Assembly (NCBI GenBank): GCA_030527665.1
Contig: JAUNAK010000024.1
Coordinates: 1 to 36,778, forward strand
Reading direction: 5' to 3'
Source: Eubacteriales bacterium
GTDB lineage: Bacteria; Bacillota; Clostridia; Lachnospirales; Lachnospiraceae
DNA: 36,778 bases
In this document: one piece after another, positions 1 through 8,900 of the stretch
How positions within the stretch are numbered: the first letter of the stretch is position 1
Layout: every line of letters starts with the position of its first letter
The notes under the pieces: model-generated
What the model was told of the DNA's origin: nothing
The model's input: only the letters and a program-made list of their open reading frames with translations
Databases searched by the model: none
Position numbers and translations under genes: made by a program

Positions 1-93
1 TGTGACAATCAACCATAGCTATATAAGGTCATGCTGGGATAGTGGCAACAACATTACTTTACTATTTTATCCAAAAACAGAACTCATGTACAT

Positions 94-125
94 AGAAAGC
101 CGACTGTTTTCACAGCCGGCTTTCT
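94..125 (-). terminator. hairpin downstream of the yfcC-like gene
   Basis: A 13-bp inverted repeat with one mismatch and a 6-base loop (arms 94-106 and 113-125) lies about 130 bases beyond the stop of the YfcC-family gene. The T tract after it is poor, so it may be a weak terminator or only an mRNA-end hairpin. Nothing else recognisable lies in bases 1-252. Confidence 0.45.
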
Positions 126-252
126 TCCAGAAATACTATTCTCGAATAGTTAGAATCTGTTTCCTCTATGATTCATCCATTTTTCCCGATCCAAATTGAG
201 GTCTGCGAGATCTGTTGCAGGATCCGGATCAGTTTTATCCGGCATCTGCCTA

Positions 253-1773
253 TCAGAATCCCATACCGACAGCGATCAGAACCGTGATAATTGCACAGAT
301 CATCAGTACACCAAGGAATTTCCACATAAACTTGATCCAGCTGGACCATTCGATCCTGGCGATCGCAAGAGAACCGATCAGGCATCCGGAAGTCGGAACG
401 ATCAGGTTGGTCAGTGCATCACCGAGCTGGAAGGCAAGTACGGATGTCTGACGGGTAACCCCCAGCAGATCTGCCAGCGGCGCCATGATCGGCATCGTAA
501 TAGCAGCCTGTCCGGAACCGGAAACAACGAAGAAGTTGAATACGGACTGGAACAGATACATCAGAACTGCGGCAAATGCCCCTGAGAGACCTGCAAATGC
601 CTGTGAGATACCGTAGAGGATCGTATTGATAACGGTCGGTGTCGTCGGATCGGATCCGCCGAGAACCTGCATGATTCCCTGTGCCATGGCAACAACAAGA
701 GCCGCACCAATCAGATCTTTTGCACCGTTTTTAAAGGAAACAGCGATGTCATTCAGCTTCATATCATTCAGCTTGAAGATAACACCGATGATACCGGAAA
801 CGATTCCCATTACAAAGAACTGGGTTGCAATCTCAGCCATATAATAGCCGTTGACCATTACGCCCCAGATCACCCAGATCACGGTTACTACCAGTGTAAG
901 AAGTACAAGAATATGTCCGATTCCAAAGGAATGTCCTTCATCGATTCCTGTATTCTCATTCTGATCACGGAAATACTGATCAGTCTTGTAGGCAATGGAA
1001 ATCTCCGGATTCTTCTTGATCCTTGCGGCATAGAACATGGTCATTCCGCAGCCAAGCACGGTAAAGAACACCCACATAGCCATACGGAATCCGGCACCGG
1101 AGAATACATCCAGTCCTGCGATACCCTGAGCGATACCTACGGAGAAAGGATTCATCCAGGAAGTACCGAAACCGATCTGTGTTGCGACATAGGTAACCAG
1201 AACAGCAATAACCGTATCATAGCCTACAGCTACAAAGAGCGGGCAAAGGATCATCGTAAACGGAAGTGCTTCCTCTCCCATTCCAAACACAGCTCCGCCC
1301 AGTGAAAAGAGAACGAACAGAACCGGAATCAGTAATTTCTCCGCTCCCCTGGCTTTACGGATCAGGCCGATCAGTCCGGCCTCGATCGCACCGGTTTTGA
1401 TCATGATACCGAATGCACCGCCGACAACCATCAGAAAGGCAATGATTTCGATGGCGGAACCGCCGACGATTCCGTTATACATGTAGTTAAAGAAACCCGG
1501 ACCTCCGTCTCCGCTGAACAGCGGAACCCCTTCGGTCACAACTTTACCGGCATCGTCGGTCAGGTACTGAAAACTTCCGTCCTTGATAACGGTACGGGTC
1601 TTCTCGACGCCTTTCATCATGTAGGTTACATCCTGCGTCTCATAATATCCTTTCGGAATCATGTACGTCAGGATCGCAGCAATAACTACAACAAAAAAGA
1701 TAATAATGTACGTATCCGGTACATGAAAACCTTTGTTGAAGGATTTTAATCCTCCCACTTTCTTCTCACTCAT
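253..1773 (-). CDS. YfcC family (DcuC superfamily) membrane transporter
   Basis: This 506-residue, very hydrophobic protein is a secondary transporter of the YfcC/C4-dicarboxylate anaerobic carrier (DcuC) superfamily. The first helix follows the family pattern of a short polar N-terminus, then HVPDTYII and a segment ending LTYMIPKG. There are about 12-13 hydrophobic segments, and Gly/Ser/Pro-rich stretches such as FVVSGSGQAAITMPIMAPL (residues about 410-430) correspond to the conserved re-entrant transport motifs. YfcC relatives are often annotated as basic amino acid or peptide transporters, but the substrate cannot be read from the sequence. The ATG is preceded by GGGGGA at good spacing. 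It stands alone, upstream of a weak promoter that overlaps a palindrome. Length is normal for the family. Confidence 0.88.
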   Translation of the reverse strand: MSEKKVGGLKSFNKGFHVPDTYIIIFFVVVIAAILTYMIPKGYYETQDVTYMMKGVEKTRTVIKDGSFQYLTDDAGKVVTEGVPLFSGDGGPGFFNYMYNGIVGGSAIEIIAFLMVVGGAFGIMIKTGAIEAGLIGLIRKARGAEKLLIPVLFVLFSLGGAVFGMGEEALPFTMILCPLFVAVGYDTVIAVLVTYVATQIGFGTSWMNPFSVGIAQGIAGLDVFSGAGFRMAMWVFFTVLGCGMTMFYAARIKKNPEISIAYKTDQYFRDQNENTGIDEGHSFGIGHILVLLTLVVTVIWVIWGVMVNGYYMAEIATQFFVMGIVSGIIGVIFKLNDMKLNDIAVSFKNGAKDLIGAALVVAMAQGIMQVLGGSDPTTPTVINTILYGISQAFAGLSGAFAAVLMYLFQSVFNFFVVSGSGQAAITMPIMAPLADLLGVTRQTSVLAFQLGDALTNLIVPTSGCLIGSLAIARIEWSSWIKFMWKFLGVLMICAIITVLIAVGMGF

Positions 1774-1820
1774 AAATGAGTCCCCCTTCAGAATAATACT
1801 GTCAGCTTATCATATTATCG

Positions 1821-1842
1821 GATTAAAATACAGTATTTAATC
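1821..1842. promoter_or_regulatory. palindromic candidate operator upstream of the YfcC gene
   Basis: A near-perfect 22-bp dyad, GATTAAAATAC then AGTATTTAATC, sits 48-70 bases before the yfcC-like start. On the minus strand it overlaps a possible -35 (TTAAAT), 17 bases from a possible -10 (TAATAT). An operator for a dimeric regulator is an inference; no regulator is identified. Confidence 0.4.
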
Positions 1843-1854
1843 CTGTACACCATG

Positions 1855-1899
1855 CAAAAAAGGGGCACAGTATTCCCTTTAAAAAGAATACTGTGCCCT
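1855..1899 (-). terminator. intrinsic terminator of the SLH-protein gene / corrinoid operon
   Basis: A perfect 13-bp stem (arms 1863-1875 and 1886-1898) is followed on the minus strand by CCTTTTTT. It lies about 75 bases beyond the stop of the SLH protein gene and would end the long leftward operon. Confidence 0.9.
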
Positions 1900-1972
1900 G
1901 TATTATACCTTTGTTCAGCCTGGCGGATAAACTGCTTAGCTACCGTATTCAAGATTGCCGGCAACTGCTGTA

Positions 1973-4321
1973 TCATGCCAGTTCATAGGCAAATTTATTG
2001 TTGTAACGATACAGAATTACAGACATCTGGAAGCGCAGGCAATTACCTGTCGGCTCAAATTTACCAGTATTGTAACCGTTAACAAGCTTATTGGCAGAAG
2101 CCCACTTGATGGCATTTACCATATTTTCGGTAACACCCGTCTTCTTGTCCACTTTGACATCCGGGAAGTTCTTGGCTGTGCCGATCAATTCCGGCTTTCC
2201 GGCAAACTTCCAAAGCATGATAGCCACCTGTCCTCTTGTAACAGAATCCGTCGGTTTAAAGGTTCCGTCACTATAGCCGTTGATAATACCTTCGGAAGTT
2301 CCCCATGCAATTGCCTGATAGGTTGCGGTTGTCTTTGCATATTTGCCTTCGATATCCTTAAATGTCTTGCTTTTAGAAAGATCCGCTTCCGGTCTGCCTG
2401 CATATCTCCACAGGAAGATGATGAAATCAGCTCGGGATGTTGTTTTAAAGGAGCCAAAGTTTACCCTGTCATATCCGCTTGTAATTTCTTCGTCAGCCAT
2501 CCATTTGATAGCATCTGCAATGTTCGGTGTAATCGCATTGTTTCCATCTTTCACACCAACAACTGCATCGTAGAAATTATTCTCCACTATGCATTCTGCA
2601 GAAAATGCACCATCTTCTGTTGTTGCAGTAATCACTGCAGTACCGTAGCGAAGGGCATTTACAAGACCATTTTCATCAACAGCTGCAATCCTTTCATCAC
2701 TAGACTTCCAAATTACCTTTTTATTCGTTGCATCTTCCGGCAAAACTTTTGCAGTAAGCTTTCTTGTGGATACATCAGTATTATCCGCAGACGTATTCAT
2801 AGTTACAAGCTCCGCAAAATCAGCATCCAGCTCGATACCGGTAACTGCGATAACTGCCGGATCGATTACTACGCTCTTCTCTGTCTTGCTTACGGTGATC
2901 TGTCTCTCATACCATCCCTTTTCGGAGTGGAAGGATACAACAACAGCTTTGTCCATGTTATCCAGTGCGGTCGATCCGCCCATGGCGTTTGCTTTTACCG
3001 GAATTGCAAAGGTACGGTTCTCATCTACAGCAATAGTCTCTGCTGCCGTTTCTGCATTCTCTTTGCTTCCTACAAATACTTTATCGAAGGTATCGTTTGC
3101 CATTGTCAGCTTCAGTATCTCTTTGTAGTTGTTGGAGTTCGGTCCTCCGATGGTCTCCAGCTGTGCGGATGCCGGCTTAAACATCTTCACATTGTTGGTC
3201 AGAGTCAGATCTACGGAAGCATCGTAATCGCCAAGAATGATGGTTCCTGCAGTCAGGTCGATCTCTGCCTGACGCGGATAGAAGCTTCTCTCCAGCGTAT
3301 TGCTTCCTTTTTTGTATCTGTCATAGTAGGATTTGGAGATTGAGGTAATTGCATAGTAGCTCTGTCCCTCTGTCAGCGGAATGCTGAAGGTGAACTTGCC
3401 TTCTTCCACCTTCCCCTCTACTCCTGCGATCCAGTTTTCCGGAACATCTCCGTTTGCGACAGCCTCTTCATAGGTTCCGAGAAAGAGATTCTGATAACCT
3501 CTTCCGCTTAAGGTAAGCTCCAGGACCTTGCTTCCGTCAGCACTTGCTATAACGGTTGCTGCAATACCATTAAACATACCGGTTTTGTTGGTAATGGCAA
3601 GTTCCGTACGTACATCCTCTTCAACAGTACCTTCCACCGGCATTGTCAATGCATCATCAAGAACAACTGCAGCCGTTCCAGCCGGAGCTTCCGCAAGTGT
3701 CTCCATCTTTACGTACATCCGCATCTTATTGCCGATCTTGGTTCCATCATCTTTCATATAGAAAGCGAATACCGGATCTGTCAGATTTGTCAGCGGAATC
3801 GTATATTCACTGAGTTCCCCGCGGGCTGTAACCGAAGACTTGTACCAGGTTACCTGATGTGCCTTAGCGGCATCCTGATCTTCTCCCAGTGCGATGATTC
3901 TTTTACTGGAATTACCGGAAACAAAATGCATCAGAAAGGTACCGTCTGCCTGCATGGTGATCGTAACATTGCTTGCACTGTACATACCTGTTGCTACATC
4001 CGGTGTATCTGCATTGGCTGCAAATACCTCTGCAGTATATGTCTTTCCGATTTCCGGTGTTACCTGTGTTCCCTGCTCGGTTCCCTCTGCAGTTTCCGCA
4101 TCTGCATCGTTGGTTTCCTCTTCTGATCCGCCCAGAACACTTTCTTCTGTTTCATCCAAAATCATTTCCTCTTCTGCCGGAAGTGCTTCTTCCTCTTCTG
4201 CAACTTCCAGCTCGATCATTTCACCGTCATCTGCATACACAGGTGCCGCTGACGCGATCGGTGCTGCTGCCATTGATGCGGAAAGCATCAGCGCAAGCAG
4301 CTTATTCATGCGTCCTTTCAT
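1973..4321 (-). CDS. SLH-anchored surface protein with three NEAT-like beta domains and a Big2 domain
   Basis: This 782-residue exported protein has a signal peptide (1-30, ending ...APVYA) and an acidic Glu/Thr-rich stretch (31-88). Three beta-rich modules follow (about 90-208, 236-356 and 365-482), then a Big2-type Ig-like domain (about 492-578) and three S-layer homology repeats (about 583-775, with motifs such as ADFIIFLWRYAGRPE and TRGQVAIMLWKFAGKPE) that would bind it to cell-wall polymer. The second module clearly resembles the middle module of the 1218-residue protein two genes upstream: both contain LSGxGY, then a G-x-x-E-x-A stretch, W, and a G-K-x-T/Y-x-x-I-x-x-P strand. This suggests a shared ligand. 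It is last in the operon, 254 bases beyond the lipoprotein gene, with a strong site TAAGGAGG before the ATG. Capture of a corrinoid at the cell surface is inferred from the operon riboswitch; heme or another ligand is not excluded. Confidence 0.8.
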   Translation of the reverse strand: MKGRMNKLLALMLSASMAAAPIASAAPVYADDGEMIELEVAEEEEALPAEEEMILDETEESVLGGSEEETNDADAETAEGTEQGTQVTPEIGKTYTAEVFAANADTPDVATGMYSASNVTITMQADGTFLMHFVSGNSSKRIIALGEDQDAAKAHQVTWYKSSVTARGELSEYTIPLTNLTDPVFAFYMKDDGTKIGNKMRMYVKMETLAEAPAGTAAVVLDDALTMPVEGTVEEDVRTELAITNKTGMFNGIAATVIASADGSKVLELTLSGRGYQNLFLGTYEEAVANGDVPENWIAGVEGKVEEGKFTFSIPLTEGQSYYAITSISKSYYDRYKKGSNTLERSFYPRQAEIDLTAGTIILGDYDASVDLTLTNNVKMFKPASAQLETIGGPNSNNYKEILKLTMANDTFDKVFVGSKENAETAAETIAVDENRTFAIPVKANAMGGSTALDNMDKAVVVSFHSEKGWYERQITVSKTEKSVVIDPAVIAVTGIELDADFAELVTMNTSADNTDVSTRKLTAKVLPEDATNKKVIWKSSDERIAAVDENGLVNALRYGTAVITATTEDGAFSAECIVENNFYDAVVGVKDGNNAITPNIADAIKWMADEEITSGYDRVNFGSFKTTSRADFIIFLWRYAGRPEADLSKSKTFKDIEGKYAKTTATYQAIAWGTSEGIINGYSDGTFKPTDSVTRGQVAIMLWKFAGKPELIGTAKNFPDVKVDKKTGVTENMVNAIKWASANKLVNGYNTGKFEPTGNCLRFQMSVILYRYNNKFAYELA

Positions 4322-4425
4322 AAAAGACCTCCTTAAATAATATTGTACATTCTATGCCTGTACTGATATAAAAGCCTTTCAAAATATCCGCATATTCCAA
4401 ATGACTTTTATCCTGGCAATTTGTG

Positions 4426-4542
4426 TACCTGTAAGGCAGATACGACCTTATGAAGAACTCTCCGCAAAAGTTCATGCATACAAATTTACCTGTACCCGAT
4501 TCACAGGTACCTGAGATTCAGACTGCACAGATTTACCTGTAC
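4426..4542. repeat. cluster of TACCTGTA motifs in the 254-bp intergenic region before the SLH gene
   Basis: The motif TACCTGTA occurs at 4426-4433, 4487-4494 and 4534-4541. A palindromic version, CAGGTACCTG, lies at 4504-4513. The last two full copies extend to a shared ATTTACCTGTAC, 47 bases apart. The region (4322-4575) has no ORF and no B12-box. It may hold operator sites or RNA pairing elements that set expression of the SLH gene separately; this is inference. Confidence 0.5.
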
Positions 4543-4575
4543 AATCGTAATCGCTGCAATCTCAATCATTTTTCA

Positions 4576-5934
4576 TTACTTTGCCGGTACCTTGGAAAGG
4601 AATGTCATCTTCCCGTCATCACCGCTGTCCATCATCTCATGGAAATCAAGGATCAGGTTGGCCACCTTATCCGTTGACTGATACCAGGTTCCGTCTACCT
4701 GATAGACGTTTCCTTCTTTTACAGCTTTAAACTCCTCGAACAAGACGTCCTTGCCGATCAGGTCCTCGATGGTATTCAACGGTGCTTCGATCGTTCCGTT
4801 ATAGATCAGATAATCCGCATCCTTGGCAACGCTGTAGAACTCCTCCATGGAAACATTGACGGATGCACTCTTGCTTTCTGTATTCTCCAGGTTTTCGAAA
4901 ATATATTCCCCTCCGGCAAGGGCGATCATATTCGGAATGAAATCGGCAGTCTTACGAACGACGATGGATTTGTTGGAATTCACAGAGAAGAACGCAACCG
5001 TTTTACCGGTAGCCTGATAATCCTGAATCTGACTGATCAGCTTTTCCTGTTCAGTAAAAAATGCTTCCGCCTCTTTTTCTTTATCAAAGATCGCCCCGTA
5101 GACCTTGACCCATTCACAGCGTCCCAGAGCTTCCTGCTCATAGCTGCATCGATCGATCAATACCGGCATGCCCAGATCCTCCAGCATCTCCTGTACCTCC
5201 GGAGAATGCAGGATCATCGTTGACTCAATGGCAAGATCACAGTTTTTTCCAACCATCTGCTCGTAGTCCGGTGCACTGTATTTGCCGGCGTAAGCCATCT
5301 TTCCATCCTCCAGTGCAGCCTTCGGTGCTTCAATATACCAGCCGGATGTATCCACACTGGTCATGGTTACTTTATCCAATGCACCGATCGCATTGATCAG
5401 AGACATGGATGCGGTGGCTGCATTGTATACTTGTGTCAGCGGCTGCTGAATAACGGTAATATTCTTGTCCAAACCTTCCGGCTTTTCTTTTCCTTCCGGA
5501 ACGAGCAGATATTTTCCGCTTTCCACGATATCGAGCAATTTATAGCCGTCGGTGTAATAGAATACATTAAACTGATTTGCATAATGCAGATCCATAACCG
5601 ATTCACAGGTGAGACCCTTGATCTCCGGTGCAGCCTCTATAGATGCAGATGTATGCGGACCGTCAGAGCTGTTTCCGGAATCGTTTGAGGACAGAACCTC
5701 TCCGGTAGAACCGGAAATAACTACTTCTTCAAATTCCTGACTGGATGCCGCTGCCGCCTTCTCTCCCGCTGTGTTTACCGACTCACTGCCGGCAGCTGTT
5801 TCGGCAGAAGAAGCAGCCGATCGACTGTTCTGTGCAGCAGTGTCTGTATTTCCGGATGCGCCGCAGCCTGTCAGCAGAACAGCAGCCAGCGCCGTACACA
5901 GAATATTCTTCACAAACCTGTTTTTCATTTTCAA
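4576..5934 (-). CDS. ABC transporter substrate-binding lipoprotein (BtuF/FhuD class)
   Basis: A 452-residue lipoprotein with a type II signal peptide and lipobox LTGC (Cys24), a Ser/Ala/Glu-rich tether (25-90) and a class III periplasmic-binding-protein fold of the PF01497 type, used for siderophores, heme and cobalamin. Visible features are the N-lobe start (YYTDGYKLLDI, LLVPEGKE), the MPVLIDR turn before the long linker helix, and a complete C lobe with TADFIPNMIALAGGEYIFEN and the late GNVYQVDGTWYQS strand. It should deliver substrate to the permease encoded upstream. It begins 8 bases after the preceding gene, with AAGAGGA as ribosome binding site. Residues about 100-300 match the C-terminus of that preceding protein, so the two are partial paralogues. 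A corrinoid ligand is inferred from the riboswitch. Confidence 0.9.
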   Translation of the reverse strand: MKMKNRFVKNILCTALAAVLLTGCGASGNTDTAAQNSRSAASSAETAAGSESVNTAGEKAAAASSQEFEEVVISGSTGEVLSSNDSGNSSDGPHTSASIEAAPEIKGLTCESVMDLHYANQFNVFYYTDGYKLLDIVESGKYLLVPEGKEKPEGLDKNITVIQQPLTQVYNAATASMSLINAIGALDKVTMTSVDTSGWYIEAPKAALEDGKMAYAGKYSAPDYEQMVGKNCDLAIESTMILHSPEVQEMLEDLGMPVLIDRCSYEQEALGRCEWVKVYGAIFDKEKEAEAFFTEQEKLISQIQDYQATGKTVAFFSVNSNKSIVVRKTADFIPNMIALAGGEYIFENLENTESKSASVNVSMEEFYSVAKDADYLIYNGTIEAPLNTIEDLIGKDVLFEEFKAVKEGNVYQVDGTWYQSTDKVANLILDFHEMMDSGDDGKMTFLSKVPAK

Positions 5935-5942
5935 TCCTCTTC

Positions 5943-8900
5943 TTATTTTTCTTCTTCATTACCGGCTTTATCACTGTCACCGGCTTTGTTCTCTTCTTTT
6001 CCTGCAGCCTTCAACGCAGCTGCTTTATCTGAATCCGAAGCTTTGGATACGATTTCACTGTATTTCTGTCCGGCTTTATCCATCGTTCCGTAGATGGTGC
6101 CGTAGACCTTATACCATTCTGCTTTTGCCAGATCATTTTCCTCATCGGCACTTCGATCGACCAGAAGCGGCATTTCCATCTGCACACATCTGGAGCCAAG
6201 AGAATACAGAACCTTTGCAGCCTCTGTGGCTGCCTCTTTGATCTCTTTCTCCTCCGGAAGAAGATCGGAATTCTGAATCATCAGGTTGTTCTTGCCGAGG
6301 ATCAGCGCCTTATAATTCAGCTGATCATAGCTTCCTGCATCCTTCAGATCATCCTTATCGGCCAGTTCTTTCGGAAGCTTGTCCTTTTCTACCGCTGCCG
6401 CTGTAATCATCTTCAGCAGATCCAGATCCTCCATATAGGAAAGCGCCTCTTCCGAAGCCACGCAGGCTTTATCAGCCGGTGTCTGGATCAGGATGACCTG
6501 ACGATCCATGCCCGCCGGAATCTCCTTGCCTTCCGGAATCACCAGATACTTCAGTATCGGATTTTTATAGAGAGCATCCTTCTGAGCCGTGATCGTTGCG
6601 GATGACTCCTTCTCCTCTTCTTCACCGGTATCTTCGGATTTTTTCTCCAGTGTTTTTTTATCGATCGTTTTCAGGGCTGTTCCCTTTTCCATATCGATCT
6701 CGATCAGAGAATATCCATCCTTATAATTGAAGATTTTGAAAAGACTGGAATAGGTTACTTCCGTTTCCTTCTCTGCCTCCAGTCCCGGAATATCGGGAGC
6801 AACAGCATCAAAGGTGTCATACTGCTTGTCTACGGAGACCGGTTTTTCACTGGTCTTTGCTGCCGAACCGCCCTTGCTGCTTCCGCCACCTCCATTGCTT
6901 CCGCCTGCTTTTTCGGCAGCCTTCAGCCCGAAATAGAGAGTATATGTGATCTCATGCGGCTGTGACATTGCAGTAGTCATACCGATGATAGTGTTATTCT
7001 GATTCAGCTGAACCGGAATACGGAAGGTTGTTGATCCGCCTCCCTGTACCTTGTCGTTGATCGTCATTCCGCCTGCTTTGACATACTGGAAATGTGTACT
7101 CGAGAAGGTGATATCCGCATAGGTCTTTCCGCCCTGCACGATAATACGATTGCAGCTGATGCTGACTCTTCCTGTTCCGCCGGACCAGTTAAAGGAATCC
7201 GGTGTGTATTCTCCGTCTTCCAGTTTTGTGCTGCTGTTGACAGCACCGGTGCTTCCGTTTGTGTTTGCCGAATAACCGCCGGAACCGCTGCCGCCGGATC
7301 CGGTTCTTCCAGAGCTTTTTCCTGAACTATCTCCTGTATCGCTTCCCTGACTGTTTCCGTTATCACCGTTTGCATCCCCGGTATGTACACCGTCCTGTTT
7401 GGAAGGATTGGGATCCTGGGTGTAGCTGCTGCTGTTTTTATCCTCTGCCTTATGTGTAGGCAGTGCACTGCCATTTACATCCTTGGAATAGATGATGATG
7501 GAATGATCACCGTCTCTCCAGGGTTCATTGCCGCTTCCGTCTGTTGCATATTTATGACTTCTGGAAGCAAGCGTAAACGGCTTGTCCAGATACGGAACAC
7601 GAATGGTATAGGTGTATTTGCCGTCTGCATTTGTCCATGCAGGAGACCATGCACCTTCACCGGCCGCCTTGGCCTGCTCGGCACTTCCCGGATATACATA
7701 ATCGTATCCGGTGCCGCTGAGCGTAATATCTGCCGTATATACACCGTCCTTTACATGAAGCACAACACCGGCCATATTGAACATTTTGTTCTCGGCATCC
7801 TTATAGCTCATGGTATAATCGCCGTCATTTACGACATCTACTTTTGCATCTGCCGGTGCCGCTGTCGGTGCTTTGGTCGGTGCCGCCGTCGGTGTCTTGG
7901 TCGGTGCCGCTGTCGGCTCCGTACTCTTCTGCTTCGTCATCTTGACAGTAAGATTCAAGCCTTTTCCGCCGGCATCCTCGATCGGATACTGGATATTACT
8001 CGAAGAATAACCTTTTGCAGTAATGGAAAACATACACAGCTGTCCGGTCGGAATTTCATACAGACCATCTGTACCAGCTTTCAGCACCTTTCCTTTTGCA
8101 TCCGTCACCTTGATCGTGGGCTTTTCCGAACCGCAGTCTACCGTAATTCGTACTTTTCTCACGGCATGTTTCAGCTTGATCACCGGACTCTCATCCGCTG
8201 TCAGCTGTACTGACGAAGTTTTTGTTTCATAATTGTCCGCAGAAACCGTCAGATCATAGACCCTCCTGGAAGACAAGCTGTATTTTCCGTTTTCTGCATT
8301 GAGTGTTACATTGCTGCTGTCGGTAATACGTACAACAGCATTCTCGATCAACTTTCCGGTCGCTTCGTCTTTGATTACCGGCGCATAGGTAAAAAACTTC
8401 TCCGGTTCTGCATTTTTAACCAGTGCAACAGAAACCGTATCATTGGAATTTGCGGTAAACGTCTGCGAATTGCTGTTGTATCCGTCTGCCGCAGCCTGAA
8501 CCGTATATGTTTTCCCGGAAAGCAGATGATATTTTCCGTCTCCTCTGACTGCAACAGCGTTCCCGCTTTCATCGGTTACGGTGCATAAAGCATTGCCGAT
8601 AGCACTGTTGTTCTCACTGTCTACCGCCTGTACTGCCTTTACATTGTAGTCGACAGAAAGCTTGACCTGAAACTCGTAGAGGATCCAGTGCGGATCATTC
8701 ATTCCGACTGTACGTCCGGCAACCGGAGTAACTCCATTCAGCTGAACGGGAATCTCCACTTTATTTCCTGCATATACATTTACTCCAGTACTTCCTGTAT
8801 TGGGATCATACAGACTCGGAATTTCACTCGGATTATAATCCGGTTCCCCTTTCTTTGGAATTCTGCCGGTATAGAAATGTGTATAGCTGCTGGTCGTATG

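Noticed and set aside
2-199. A 65-codon plus-strand reading frame at the window start
   Set aside because: No ribosome site or recognisable product; it crosses the hairpin after the YfcC gene.
1955-3343. A 462-codon plus-strand reading frame opposite the SLH protein gene
   Set aside because: Antisense shadow with Cys-rich low-quality composition and no plausible ribosome site; the opposite strand encodes clear SLH and Big2 domains.
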